NCBI GenBank assembly: GCA_020201525.1
Contig: JAIVGO010000001.1
Span: 1-52,375, forward strand
From: Actinomycetota bacterium
Lineage (GTDB): Bacteria > Actinomycetota > AC-67
Length of the DNA stretch: 52,375 nucleotides
Reading direction: 5' to 3'
Below the pieces are notes generated by a model. That model did no database searches, was not told where the DNA came from, and saw nothing but the letters and a program-made list of their open reading frames with translations. This document shows, piece by piece, positions 7,951 through 16,624 of the stretch (positions are counted from its first letter, which is position 1; every line of letters begins with the position of its first letter). The translations under genes and the position numbers were made by a program.

Positions 7951-9138
7951 ATGGATTTCGAGTATTCCACGGAAGAAAAGGCGTTTCAGCGCGAGGTGCG
8001 CGCGTTCATTGAAGAGCAGCGGTCGCCCGGTGTGATGGATCCGACCCGTGAAGGCATGGCGCAGCTCGTCGACACGCCGGAGCGGCGCCGGTTCATGAAA
8101 GCGATGGCGGACCGTGGCTGGCTCGGGATGTCGTGGCCGGCGGAGTACGGCGGAGGGGCCGCACCCGGCATCTATGAGTACTTGCTCAACGAGGAGCTCG
8201 CCGCCGCCGGCGCACCGCTCATCGGCAAAGGCGTTGGCATCGTCGGTAAGACGATCATCCGGCACGGTAACGAGCGCCTCAAGAGCGAGTTCTTGCCGAA
8301 GATTCTCAACGCGGAGATCGAGTTCGCGATCGGGTACTCGGAGCCGAACGCCGGGAGCGACCTTGCGTCGTTGGTGATGCGCGCAACGCTCGCGCCTGAG
8401 GGCAAGGGCTGGATTCTCAACGGGCAGAAGCGCTTCACGACGAGCGCGCACTTTGCCGACTGGTACTGGGTCGCGGCGCGCACCGATCCCGACGCGCCAA
8501 AACACAAAGGCATCACGCTCTTTCTCGTGCCGATGAATGCGCCCGGCATCACCATTCAGGCGATGGATTGCATCGGCGACAACGAACGCACGAACGAGGT
8601 CTTCCTCGACAACGTGTTCGTCGGCGACGACTACGTCGTCGGCGAGGTGGACAAAGGCTGGTACTACATCAGCGAGGCGCTCGACTTCGAGCGGTTCACG
8701 CTGTTCACGATCTCGACGTACGTCAAGAAGTACGAGGTCATACGCGACTGGATCCGCGAGGCGACCCGCGATGGATCGCCTTTGAAGGACGATCCGCACG
8801 TGCGGCGGACGATCGCATGGCTGGCGACCCAAATTGAAATCGCGAAGATGCATACGCTGCGCGTGATCTCGAAAGCCGGCGCCGGCGGCGTTCCGAACCT
8901 GGAGTCGGCCATGTTCAAGCTGTTCACCACGCAGCTCGGGCAAAAGATCACGGACGAGTTCCTGACGATAGCCGGGGCTCAAGGAGCCTTGCGACGCGAC
9001 ACGCCGGGCGCGCCGCTCAACGGCCGCATGGAGAACTACTACCGGTACAGCGTGATCGATACCGTCGGTGCCGGCACCTCCGAGGTGCAGCGCAATATCA
9101 TCGCGCGCCGCGGTCTCGGCTTGCCGGTCGAGAACTGA
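7951..9138 (+). CDS. Acyl-CoA dehydrogenase, catalytic (alpha-type) subunit
   Basis: A 395-residue FAD enzyme that introduces an alpha,beta double bond into an acyl-CoA. It shows the FAD/substrate segment GYSEPNAGSDLASL at about residues 129-142 and a C-terminal GAGTSEVQRNIIARRGLG. Glu247 in DFERF sits where isovaleryl-/long-chain-type dehydrogenases carry the catalytic base. It is first in a five-gene operon that ends with a shorter dehydrogenase lacking this Glu (11256-12380). That suggests an alpha2-beta2 enzyme like the FadE pairs of steroid side-chain degradation. Expression is probably controlled by the operator just upstream. Confidence 0.9.
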   Translation: MDFEYSTEEKAFQREVRAFIEEQRSPGVMDPTREGMAQLVDTPERRRFMKAMADRGWLGMSWPAEYGGGAAPGIYEYLLNEELAAAGAPLIGKGVGIVGKTIIRHGNERLKSEFLPKILNAEIEFAIGYSEPNAGSDLASLVMRATLAPEGKGWILNGQKRFTTSAHFADWYWVAARTDPDAPKHKGITLFLVPMNAPGITIQAMDCIGDNERTNEVFLDNVFVGDDYVVGEVDKGWYYISEALDFERFTLFTISTYVKKYEVIRDWIREATRDGSPLKDDPHVRRTIAWLATQIEIAKMHTLRVISKAGAGGVPNLESAMFKLFTTQLGQKITDEFLTIAGAQGALRRDTPGAPLNGRMENYYRYSVIDTVGAGTSEVQRNIIARRGLGLPVEN

Positions 9139-9139
9139 C

Positions 9140-10294
9140 GTGGAGCACGAAAATCTGTCCGGGATCACGGTTCTCGATTTGTCGACGGTCGGACCGGGTT
9201 CGCGGTGCACGGCCGTCTTGCGCGATCTCGGCGCGACGGTCGTCAAGGTCCTCGCGCCGAAGAAGGAAGGACGCATCGAGCCTCCGTCCTTCGCGTACGG
9301 CGCACACCGGCGCATGAAGCGTGCCCGTTTCGACTTGCGGATCCCCGCCGGGCGAGACGCGTTCCTGCGCTTGTCGGCGAGCGCGGACGTCGTCGTGGAG
9401 TCGTACCGGCCTGGTGTGGCCGCGCGTCTCGGGATCGGGTACGAAGATGTTCGTAAAGGCAACGACAAGGTCGTGTACGCATCGCTGAGCGGGTACGGTC
9501 AGGACGGCCCTTATGCGCAATGGGCTGGGCACGATCTCAACTACCTCGCCGTCGGCGGCTTGCTCGCGACGCAGGGGACGCGCAGCGACGGCGGTCCGGC
9601 GATTCCCGGCGCTACGATTGCCGACGGCGCCGGCGGTGGGTGGCATGCGGCGCTTGCAATTTGCGCTGCGCTCGTGCGCCGGTCGGTTACGCGGTCCGGC
9701 CAATATCTCGATGTTTCGACGGTGGAAGGTGTACTCGCGCTGAACGCGCTGAATGTGGACGAGTTTCTTGCGACCGGGAACGAGCCGGGTCCGGGCTCAA
9801 CGCTGCTGACGGGAAAGTACGCGTGCTACGACCTGTACGAGTGCGCCGACGGCAAATGGATCTCGGTCGCTGCGATCGAGCCGAAGTTCTTTGCGAATCT
9901 CTGCCGCGGGCTCGGCGTCGAGCACCTCGCGCATGCGCAGATGGACGAGGCGCGGCAGGTCGAAATTCGCGCGGCGTTTCATGCCGCGTTCGCCACGCGG
10001 GATCGCGATGAGTGGATTGCCGAGCTCGCGGCGATGGACACGTGCGTGGCGCCGGTGCTGTCCATCGAAGAGGTCACGCGAGACGAGCATTTACTCGCGC
10101 GCGGCGCATTTGCGGTTGCGTCGGGCGCCGGTCGTGAGTTTAGGCAAGTGGGCGATATCGTCGCAGGCGCTGCTCGCGTCGCAAAGAATGTTCCGGTCGG
10201 CTTCGATGAAACCGACAGCTCGGAGCTCCTCGCTTCGGCCGGTTTCTCCTTGGACGAGATCGATTCTTTGATGCGGAGCGGGGCCGTGGAATGA
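9140..10294 (+). CDS. CaiB/BaiF (family III) CoA-transferase
   Basis: A 384-residue CoA-transferase that would move CoA between organic acids through an enzyme-bound anhydride. The catalytic Asp is likely D162 in ATIADGAGGG, and ASLSGYGQDGPYA (114-126) is a family signature. The GTG start is one base after the dehydrogenase stop. The frame is open upstream, but homology begins at GITVLDLS. The gene ends in an ATGA overlap with the next gene. Its place between the two dehydrogenase subunits suggests that it activates the acid which the operon then oxidises and hydrates. Confidence 0.88.
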   Translation: MEHENLSGITVLDLSTVGPGSRCTAVLRDLGATVVKVLAPKKEGRIEPPSFAYGAHRRMKRARFDLRIPAGRDAFLRLSASADVVVESYRPGVAARLGIGYEDVRKGNDKVVYASLSGYGQDGPYAQWAGHDLNYLAVGGLLATQGTRSDGGPAIPGATIADGAGGGWHAALAICAALVRRSVTRSGQYLDVSTVEGVLALNALNVDEFLATGNEPGPGSTLLTGKYACYDLYECADGKWISVAAIEPKFFANLCRGLGVEHLAHAQMDEARQVEIRAAFHAAFATRDRDEWIAELAAMDTCVAPVLSIEEVTRDEHLLARGAFAVASGAGREFRQVGDIVAGAARVAKNVPVGFDETDSSELLASAGFSLDEIDSLMRSGAVE

Positions 10295-10800
10295 CACTCA
10301 CCGAAGAAGAAATTCAGTCGTGGGTCGGACGCGAGGAAATCGATCCGCCCGGCGACATCGCGTGCGAGCGCGGCTACATCCGGCACTGGCTGGAGGCGAC
10401 CGAAAACGCGAATCCGTTGTACTGGGATGAGTCCGTGGCGAACAAGCTGACGAGCGGTGCCATCGCGCCCCCAACAATGCTGTCCGTCTGGATGCGGCCA
10501 TTGCAGTTCGTGCCCGGCCGCGACAAGCCCCGCATGCCCCTTTCGCTACACTTCGCGCTGAAGGAGGCGCTCGGGCTGCCCGAAGGCATCGTGAAGGTGA
10601 ACGAGATCGAGTTTCGGACGCCGGTCCGTCCCGGCGACGTGATTACGACAACGCAACGCGTGCGCGAGATTGGCGAGATGAAGACGAGTCGACTCGGCAC
10701 CGGCCGCGATTGGACGATCGACGTCACGTCGAGGAATCAGCGCGGCGACGTTCTGGGTATCGAGACGTACGTGATGTTCGGCTACCGGAGAGACCAATGA
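10291..10800 (+). CDS. MaoC-like hot-dog dehydratase/hydratase, N-terminal-type
   Basis: A 169-residue protein resembling the MaoC N-terminal-type (FAS1-like) hydratase fold: ERGYIRHWLEAT near residues 28-39, then APPTMLSVWMRP, and a strand EIEFRTPVRPGD. It overlaps both neighbours by 4 nt. With the next gene it probably forms a heteromeric enoyl-CoA hydratase, as ChsH1-ChsH2 do in cholesterol side-chain degradation. Unlike ChsH2 it lacks the C-terminal DUF35 domain. The substrate would be the enoyl-CoA made by the 7951/11256 dehydrogenase (inference). Confidence 0.8.
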   Translation: MTLTEEEIQSWVGREEIDPPGDIACERGYIRHWLEATENANPLYWDESVANKLTSGAIAPPTMLSVWMRPLQFVPGRDKPRMPLSLHFALKEALGLPEGIVKVNEIEFRTPVRPGDVITTTQRVREIGEMKTSRLGTGRDWTIDVTSRNQRGDVLGIETYVMFGYRRDQ

Positions 10801-11246
10801 AAGCCGGAGACGCGCTGCCGCCGCTCAAAAAGAGAGTCACCGCGCGCATGGTGATCATGGGTGCGTCATCGAGCCGCGACTGGCAGCCGCAACATCACGA
10901 TCATCATTGGGCGGTCGAGCGCGCCGGGGCGCGCGACATTTTTTTGAACACGCCGAACCAAGCCGGCTGGATCGAACGGTACCTGACCGATTGGACCGGT
11001 CCGAGAGGACGTCTCGGAAAGCTGAAGTTCCGCATGCGCCGCCCGATCTGCGACGGGGACACCGTGGTGTTCGACGGGACCGTGACCGGTGTGAAGACCG
11101 ATGACACGGGATGCATGTGGGCCGACGTCGACATCACCTTGCGCGTCGACGGTGAGCGAGCGACGGAGTGCACGGCGCGCATCGCCGTTCCCGAACGCGA
11201 CGACGATAACCCCTGGGCGCGCGACGGCGAGCGCTGGACGCCGTAA
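10797..11246 (+). CDS. MaoC-like hot-dog hydratase, ChsH1-like partner
   Basis: A 149-residue hot-dog protein. The segment RDWQPQHHDHHWA at about residues 27-39 resembles the D-x4-H hydratase-2 signature, giving the catalytic Asp/His. FLNTPNQAGWIERYLTDW follows, as in ChsH1-like subunits. The ATG at 10797 overlaps the previous stop. Longer in-frame starts run back into that gene and are not supported. It most likely pairs with the 10291 product to hydrate an enoyl-CoA. Confidence 0.82.
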   Translation: MKAGDALPPLKKRVTARMVIMGASSSRDWQPQHHDHHWAVERAGARDIFLNTPNQAGWIERYLTDWTGPRGRLGKLKFRMRRPICDGDTVVFDGTVTGVKTDDTGCMWADVDITLRVDGERATECTARIAVPERDDDNPWARDGERWTP

Positions 11247-11255
11247 GGAGACACT

Positions 11256-12380
11256 GTGGATCTGAGCTGGACCGACGAGCAGCAGATGTTGGCGCAAACC
11301 TTGCGCGACGTCTGCGCGAAGTACTCGACGCCGGAAATTGTCCGTGCACTGGAAGATGACCCAACCGGATATCGCGAGGAATTTTGGAAAGAGCTTGCGG
11401 GGCTCGATCTTCTCGGCCTGAGGATCCCCGAAGAGTTCGGCGGCATGGGCCGAACGCTTCTCGACGAAGTCGTCGTGTGTGAAGAACTCGGTCGTGTGCT
11501 CGCTGCGGTGCCGTACTTTACGACGGCGGCTGTTGCGGCGGCTGCCATTCGGATCGGCGGAACCACCGAACAGAAGCGCGCACTACTTCCGGAAATCGCG
11601 ACGGGCGCCGAGATCATCTCTTGTGCATGGTTCGAGCTCGATCGTGGCACGGGTGCGGAAGGCGTGCAAGCGCGGTTCGAAAATGGTGTCCTCACCGGGA
11701 CGAAGATCCTCGTGCCGTTCGCCAAGTCGGCGACGCGGTTTCTGGTGCTCGCACGTGACGGCGAAGCCGTCGATTTGTTTCTCGCGGAATCCGGTTCCCA
11801 CCTGACGCAAGAGAAGACGATGGCTGCCGATGCCGCGTACGAAGTTGTTTTCGACGATGTTCGGGCCGAGCGTCTCGGTCAACGCGGATCAGGATGGGGG
11901 ACGTGGCAGGCGGCCTTGGACGAAGGCCTCGTTGCGTTCGCTGCATATGCCGTCGGGGGAGCCGCACGTGCGCATGAAATGGCCGTCCAGTACGCGAAAG
12001 AGCGCGAGCAGTTCGGACGCAAGATCGGCTCCTTCCAAGGGCTCGCGCACCCGCTAGCGGACACGGCAACGGACATCGAAGGCGCGCGCGTGTTGGTGTG
12101 GCAGGCAGCCTGGTCGCACGCCACCGGCAAGCGAGATCCGAAGCCTCTCAGTGCGATGGCAAAGCTCTATGCGTGCGACGTTTTCAAGCGCACGACGAAG
12201 GTCGGACAGCAGACCTTCGGTGGGATCGGATTCATCCGCGATGTGGACATGCAGCTTTATTTCCGACGTGCAAAGCAAATGGAGCTGCTGTGGCTTGGGC
12301 CACGGGCTCTCGAGGAGCGCATCGCTGCCGCCGAGTTGGATGCGGCGACACCGTTCGTCGGAATCGACAGCAGCGACTAG
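11256..12380 (+). CDS. Acyl-CoA dehydrogenase, beta-type (non-catalytic) subunit
   Basis: A 374-residue acyl-CoA dehydrogenase-fold protein. It keeps the N-terminal helical part, IPEEFGGMG, and KEREQFGRKIGSFQG. It lacks the F-E-R glutamate found in the alpha-type partner, and the central SEPNAGSDLA segment is replaced by CAWFELDRGTG. This is the pattern of the beta subunit in heteromeric FadE enzymes. It starts with GTG after AAGGAG at 11245-11250. It is last in the operon, followed at once by a terminator hairpin. Confidence 0.85.
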   Translation: MDLSWTDEQQMLAQTLRDVCAKYSTPEIVRALEDDPTGYREEFWKELAGLDLLGLRIPEEFGGMGRTLLDEVVVCEELGRVLAAVPYFTTAAVAAAAIRIGGTTEQKRALLPEIATGAEIISCAWFELDRGTGAEGVQARFENGVLTGTKILVPFAKSATRFLVLARDGEAVDLFLAESGSHLTQEKTMAADAAYEVVFDDVRAERLGQRGSGWGTWQAALDEGLVAFAAYAVGGAARAHEMAVQYAKEREQFGRKIGSFQGLAHPLADTATDIEGARVLVWQAAWSHATGKRDPKPLSAMAKLYACDVFKRTTKVGQQTFGGIGFIRDVDMQLYFRRAKQMELLWLGPRALEERIAAAELDAATPFVGIDSSD

Positions 12381-12381
12381 T

Positions 12382-12422
12382 GTTGCGCCCTCTTGAATGT
12401 ACGGGAAATTCAAAGGCGCAAC
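12382..12422. terminator. Bidirectional terminator hairpin between convergent genes
   Basis: GTTGCGCC (12382-12389) pairs with GGCGCAAC (12415-12422), and an inner TTGAAT (12393-12398) pairs with ATTCAA (12408-12413). This makes a long two-part stem between the ends of the dehydrogenase operon and the patatin gene. It fits termination from both sides, though T-runs are absent. Confidence 0.7.
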
Positions 12423-12428
12423 GCTAGC

Positions 12429-13664
12429 TCACCAGCGACCGAGAACCGAACGATGGTTGCTGCCTGACATCGCATACCGCACCGCCGCCTCGTCGAGCCA
12501 TTGCGGATGAGGCACGGCCAGCGTCGCCTCGCACGTAATGAAATGAGCCATGTGCTTGCGAATCGCGGCATCGGCAAGCAGATAGCCGTGATTTTCGAGG
12601 ATGCCGATCTCCTCGACCGAAAACGCATCGAGATCAGTACGCACCTCCGAGATGACCTCGCGCGCGAGCTGCTTGGAGTAACCGAGCGAGGCTCCGTAGC
12701 GCGACGGACTGCCGCCGATTCCCCAGTACGTGCCGTCCATGATTCCCGATTCCAGGTCGGAGATCAGCCATCGTTTTCGAATCGACGACCCGCCGTGGCT
12801 CGCGACTTCGGCGAAGCGCTTCATGCCCCGAGTTCTGCTGTGCGGCTCGGCGTCGAGTACGGCTCCGCCGTCCGAAACGACGAGCGTTTGGTGGTCGGTC
12901 CAGACTGGTTCGACGCCCATGTTGTCGAACGTGCCTCCGTCGCTCAGTCGCATCTTCGAAATCAGACGCTTGCGATCGCGCCCGCGATACCTGCCCTCAA
13001 GCAGCTTGTCCGCGGGAAGGTCGTATGGCATCGGGTGAAACGCTGGCGGAAATCCGGAGGACGCGGCGATCGCTCGCGACAGCGGTAACCAGCTCGGCGG
13101 GCGTGTGTAGCCGGCGACGTCGTCGCCGACGCGCATCGTCCTGTCCTGGCCGCCGGTGTCGAACATGAAATTCGCGCCGAAAACCAAGTCCGTTGCATTG
13201 AAGATGTACCGCGGTCTGAGCGGTGCATCGCCGAAGCGGAGATGGTTGAGATGACGCTGATACATTTCCTCGAGGCCGTGAATCCCTGCCGACGGACGGA
13301 GCCAGTTCCACGGAAGGAGTCGTCGCGCCGTCACAGCCGTTCTGATGTTCTGTTGCGCGAACGCGTGCAGCGGCTGCACGACTCTCTCTTCAAAGTCGGC
13401 GACGACATCACCTCTGCGCGGCCACACACGCAATGCTTGCAGGAGGTGCCCGGCAAGGATGCTGCCGCCTGACACCGAAGAGATCGTGTCTATTTTCCCG
13501 AGAATGCCGAGCTCATTCAGGCGACGAAGTCCGCCCAAGTGAAAGAGCGCCGCGCGTTTACCGCCGCCGGACAGGCACAGCGCAACACCTTCTCGCAGAT
13601 GCTGCGGTTGCGGAACGAAGCGACTTTCCGAAGCGTGGATGGGCGCACGAGCTGGCACGGCCAT
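12429..13664 (-). CDS. Patatin-like phospholipase
   Basis: A 411-residue Ser-Asp dyad lipase. The oxyanion loop is SGGGKRAALFHLGG (about 32-45), the nucleophile is Ser65 in SSVSGGSI, and Asp242 in LSDGGTFDNMG completes the dyad. The motif around the Ser is S-x-S-G-G rather than strict G-x-S-x-G, a known patatin variant. The ATG at 13664 is chosen because GGGAGG lies 4 nt upstream; the in-frame TTG 12 nt earlier would contain that site. No signal peptide is seen. It may release fatty acids or sterol esters for the surrounding pathway, but this is a guess from context. Confidence 0.85.
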   Translation of the reverse strand: MAVPARAPIHASESRFVPQPQHLREGVALCLSGGGKRAALFHLGGLRRLNELGILGKIDTISSVSGGSILAGHLLQALRVWPRRGDVVADFEERVVQPLHAFAQQNIRTAVTARRLLPWNWLRPSAGIHGLEEMYQRHLNHLRFGDAPLRPRYIFNATDLVFGANFMFDTGGQDRTMRVGDDVAGYTRPPSWLPLSRAIAASSGFPPAFHPMPYDLPADKLLEGRYRGRDRKRLISKMRLSDGGTFDNMGVEPVWTDHQTLVVSDGGAVLDAEPHSRTRGMKRFAEVASHGGSSIRKRWLISDLESGIMDGTYWGIGGSPSRYGASLGYSKQLAREVISEVRTDLDAFSVEEIGILENHGYLLADAAIRKHMAHFITCEATLAVPHPQWLDEAAVRYAMSGSNHRSVLGRW

Positions 13665-13933
13665 AAAACCTCCCAAGTCGCAGACATCGCCGAACCGTCA
13701 TCGGATGGGTCTGCCGCTGCCTGGGCTCGGGGGCGCCGGTGTAAAGGCTCCTCACATGGGGGGTGCATTCCCCGGGATCCCGCCGTTGGGGACCGCATGT
13801 CTTCGGTCGTGCTCGGGCGAAGACCGACAGACGATAGACCCGGGGCGCAAACCATGTCAAGGGTGGATTGATGTTTCCTGCTACGTTCGTTTGTGATCGG
13901 CGAGACTATTCGGGTGCGGACGAAGGAGATTCC

Positions 13934-14590
13934 ATGCGAATTGGTGTGCTCGGAACGGGAATGGTCGGCCAAACTATCGGAACGAAACTGGTTTCGGTCG
14001 GTCAAGAAGTGAAAATGGGTTCGCGTGTCAAAGGAAATGACAAGGCGATTGCGTGGGTGCAGTCCGCGGGCACGGGCGCCGGCGAAGGAACGTTCGCGGA
14101 TGCCGCGCAGTTCGCGGATGAGATCGTGATCAACGCCACGGCTGGGACTGCATCGATCGATGCGCTAAGCGCCGCCGGCAGTGAGCATCTCGCCGGGAAA
14201 ATATTGGTCGATATCTCGAACCCGCTTGACTTTTCGGCGGGATTCCCGCCTCTGCTCAGTGTCTGCAACGATGACAGCATGGGCGAGCAGATTCAGAATG
14301 CATTTCCCGACACGCGCGTCGTGAAGTCGCTCAACACAATGAATGCCAAGATCATGGTCGAGCCGTCTCTGGTTCCGGGTTCCCACAATGCGTTCGTCGC
14401 CGGAAACGACGCCGATGCGAAAAGGGCCGTCATAAGCTTGTTGGAAAGCTTCGGGTGGCCGCCGAAGGACATCATCGATCTCGGCGATATCACTGCGTCG
14501 CGCGGCGTAGAGATGTTCTTGCCGCTGTGGCTGCGCCTGTACGGATCTTTCGACCGAGGAAGCTTCAACATTGCCGTCATGCGCGGATGA
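13934..14590 (+). CDS. NADPH-dependent F420 reductase-like oxidoreductase (NPD family)
   Basis: A 218-residue Rossmann protein with GVLGTGMVGQTIG at residues 4-16 and SNPLDFSAGFPP, VKSLNTMNA and FVAGNDADAK, typical of the F420H2:NADP oxidoreductase-like family. Some members reduce F420, many are uncharacterised. GAAGGAG at 13922-13929 fixes the start. The 269-bp region between it and the divergent patatin gene holds an inverted repeat GTCTTCG/CGAAGAC near 13799-13823, and no clear promoter. F420 recycling would suit the luciferase-like enzymes nearby, but the exact role is open. Confidence 0.75.
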   Translation: MRIGVLGTGMVGQTIGTKLVSVGQEVKMGSRVKGNDKAIAWVQSAGTGAGEGTFADAAQFADEIVINATAGTASIDALSAAGSEHLAGKILVDISNPLDFSAGFPPLLSVCNDDSMGEQIQNAFPDTRVVKSLNTMNAKIMVEPSLVPGSHNAFVAGNDADAKRAVISLLESFGWPPKDIIDLGDITASRGVEMFLPLWLRLYGSFDRGSFNIAVMRG

Positions 14591-14994
14591 GTCCCGGCGA
14601 GTGGTCGTTCGAGAGCATCGATTTCATTTACACGCCGAGTAAGGACGTCGCCGCCGACGCGGCATACTTCGTCGATGTACTCCACGCTCGCCGCATTTTC
14701 GCCGTGGAGGGAATGGGCGCACGCGCTGCACTTCTCGCACTGACGCCCGGACCGCCGCACGTCCTTCTGACCGACCACCTCAAGGGTGATCGTCCGGTGC
14801 TCGTATACCGCGTTGCAAACCTTGCGAGGGCGATGGACGGATTGCAAGCGCGTGGATGGCAACGCGACCAGGTGTTCGATATCCCGCACGGACCGTGTTG
14901 TTCGTTTCGCACACCCGGTGGTCATCGCATTGCGATTTACGAACTCGTTAGACCGGAAGCCGGGCGTCATTTCGAGGGACGGTTCGACTTCTAA
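14587..14994 (+). CDS. VOC/glyoxalase-superfamily protein
   Basis: A 135-residue protein with the paired beta-alpha-beta-beta-beta pattern of the vicinal oxygen chelate fold: FIYTPSKDVAADAAYFVDVL at the start, VYRVANLARAMDGLQARGW in the middle, and FRTPGGHRIAIYEL at the end. The family covers metal-dependent dioxygenases, isomerases and binding proteins. Which one this is cannot be told. It overlaps the preceding oxidoreductase by 4 nt (ATGA), so the two act together. Confidence 0.7.
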   Translation: MSPGEWSFESIDFIYTPSKDVAADAAYFVDVLHARRIFAVEGMGARAALLALTPGPPHVLLTDHLKGDRPVLVYRVANLARAMDGLQARGWQRDQVFDIPHGPCCSFRTPGGHRIAIYELVRPEAGRHFEGRFDF

Positions 14995-15068
14995 CGTTCG
15001 CAAACTTTGGCGCGTTTGCTTTCGCGGACAACGCGAACATGACGAAGTGATATTTCTTTCAAATTTCT

Positions 15069-15097
15069 TTGACTTCGATTCTTTCACCGATCATATT
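15069..15097 (+). promoter_or_regulatory. Sigma-70-type promoter of the exported-protein operon
   Basis: TTGACT (15069-15074) and CATATT (15092-15097) are separated by 17 nt, in an AT-rich stretch that stands out locally. AAGGAGG (15116-15122) and the ATG at 15126 follow. This gives a short 5' leader for the three exported-protein genes. Confidence 0.5.
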
Positions 15098-15125
15098 CGC
15101 TGCGTTTCCAACCGTAAGGAGGATC

Positions 15126-15860
15126 ATGCGAGTCGTTGCCGTTTTGGTCGCAGTTGCCGCCGTGATGTTCTATCCGCTCCCGGCGCACGCTGCGTGCGGC
15201 GAAGTGGGAGTGTTTTCGTACACCGCAAAAACCTCGCCGGGCTACGCGTATCCGGTCAACGGCGAAGAGGGGGTGCTGAACACAACCTGGTCGCACAAGT
15301 TCGACTCCTCGTGCTACTGGCAAAATTCCGGAGAGACGGTGGGAATCCACTTCATTTGGACGTCGGGCAATGATTGGTTCGAGATCGGCGATCAGAAATA
15401 CCCGGGCTATCTTGCCGATGGATTCGGCTTTGTATTCGAGGAGTGGGGCATCTATCCAGAGACGACGCAGCTTGCGCAAGCCGGAGATGATCCGATCGCG
15501 AGTCGCTCCATCGCATTGAAAGTCCTCAAGACGGGGGATTCATCGAACAACACGTGGACCGTGTATTACGACCGTTCGGGGACGTACAACAGCTTTGTCG
15601 CGGAGGCAGTTGTTGGTGGCTTCACGAGCGATCGCGGTGCAGGATGGGCGGAGTCCTCTCGCTACGGATCGAACAGCACCGGCTACTCATCGCAGTCCGC
15701 GTTGAACTATCGCTGCCCGTGCGACGGTCGCTGGTATGCACGCTCTATTCATACGACGTGTGCCGACAACGATCCGGTCTTCGACACGCTTTCGGTCTCG
15801 ACGTATCACGACTTCAAAGTCGGCGCACCGGCAACCAACACCAACCGCTGTTACCCGTGA
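15126..15860 (+). CDS. Exported protein of unknown function
   Basis: A 244-residue protein with a signal peptide cleaved probably after PAHA (residue ~22). The mature part is rich in Tyr, Trp, Ser and Gly, with six or so cysteines (CGEVG, SSCYW, YRCPCDGRWY, TTCADN, NRCYP), suggesting a disulfide-stabilised secreted beta domain. No family was recognised. The ATG at 15126 is preferred over an in-frame TTG at 15069 because of the AAGGAGG site and the signal-peptide fit. It is first of three closely spaced exported proteins. Confidence 0.65.
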   Translation: MRVVAVLVAVAAVMFYPLPAHAACGEVGVFSYTAKTSPGYAYPVNGEEGVLNTTWSHKFDSSCYWQNSGETVGIHFIWTSGNDWFEIGDQKYPGYLADGFGFVFEEWGIYPETTQLAQAGDDPIASRSIALKVLKTGDSSNNTWTVYYDRSGTYNSFVAEAVVGGFTSDRGAGWAESSRYGSNSTGYSSQSALNYRCPCDGRWYARSIHTTCADNDPVFDTLSVSTYHDFKVGAPATNTNRCYP

Positions 15861-15871
15861 GAGGAGATGCC

Positions 15872-16435
15872 ATGAAGAGAATCTTTGTCCTCCTTCCTTT
15901 ACTTGCCTCTGTCGCGGGCGCGTCTGTATTCGTCGCTCACCAGGCGACCTCGACGCCGCGCTGGGCAGACCATCCGGAGAATTTCACGGAAGGCCCCCCG
16001 AAAAGTTGGAGCATGCCCTTCAACGGTCACGGGACTGAGGTGCTTTCGGTGACGCAAGCTCTATCGCAGGTGGATTTTCCGGTGGTCGTTCCCAAGTTCT
16101 TCAGCCCGACACACATCATCGTCAATCAGGATGCCGACGTGATCGGCTGGTCGTTCAATCTTCCATCGTTCGGCGGCTGGGTCAATCTCACTGAAGGTAA
16201 AGCGCGCATGAGCGGAGACCAATATCAGCGACAGTTCCTTGAAGCCGCAGGGCACGCGCCCGACTTTTTCACCGCCACGACCGTTAGCAGCGGGCGCGTC
16301 CCTGCGACTTTGGCTGCAGCGAACGGCATCGGACGTTTGTTGTGGATCGACGCCGGCGTTCAGTTCGACATCACCGGCGAAGGCATTTCGCCGCAACAGG
16401 TCGCGGAGCTCGCCGAATCGATGCTGTATGCGTAA
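15872..16435 (+). CDS. Exported protein of unknown function
   Basis: A 187-residue protein beginning MKRIFVLLPLLASVAGASVFVA, a signal peptide or N-terminal anchor. The rest shows no family I recognise. Two segments, FFSPTHIIVNQDADVIGW and RLLWIDAGVQFDITGEG, look like beta strands, and the C-terminus ISPQQVAELAESML is helical, similar in style to domains that read a predicted value from a sensor module. GAGAGGAG precedes the ATG. It starts 11 nt after the previous gene and overlaps the next. Confidence 0.6.
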   Translation: MKRIFVLLPLLASVAGASVFVAHQATSTPRWADHPENFTEGPPKSWSMPFNGHGTEVLSVTQALSQVDFPVVVPKFFSPTHIIVNQDADVIGWSFNLPSFGGWVNLTEGKARMSGDQYQRQFLEAAGHAPDFFTATTVSSGRVPATLAAANGIGRLLWIDAGVQFDITGEGISPQQVAELAESMLYA

Positions 16436-16598
16436 GGCAGCGTGGATCGCTCTTCTGATCGCATCCGCGTGCGCGCCGGCGAGGCATGCGAAGCCACCAC
16501 TGCATCCGGTGGTTACGGAATCGCCGTCGTTCCCGCCGATCCAAACGCCGTCCGGCTCCTATGAATACCGCACGCCGGAGCCGGCCGTTACGCCATAG
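16428..16598 (+). CDS. Small putative lipoprotein
   Basis: A 56-residue protein, MRKAAWIALLIASAC followed by a proline-rich tail (SFPPIQTPSG). The cysteine at position 15 after A-S-A resembles a lipobox, so membrane anchoring is likely. It overlaps the end of the preceding exported protein by 8 nt, which supports real translation by coupling. The function is unknown. Confidence 0.5.
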   Translation: MRKAAWIALLIASACAPARHAKPPLHPVVTESPSFPPIQTPSGSYEYRTPEPAVTP

Positions 16599-16624
16599 CT
16601 ACATCAGGCGAACCAGTGGCCGGC
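16580..16624. terminator. Possible bidirectional terminator overlapping two gene ends
   Basis: GCCGGCC (16580-16586) pairs with GGCCGGC (16618-16624), with an inner GTTACGCC/GGCGAAC match, across the 5-nt gap between two convergent genes. The stem has bulges and no T-run, so the assignment is tentative. Confidence 0.35.

Noticed and set aside
7762..9468. A 568-codon minus-strand frame opposite the acyl-CoA dehydrogenase
   Set aside because: The composition is that of an antisense shadow (Arg/Ala/His-rich, no domain), and it covers an obvious plus-strand enzyme and its operator.
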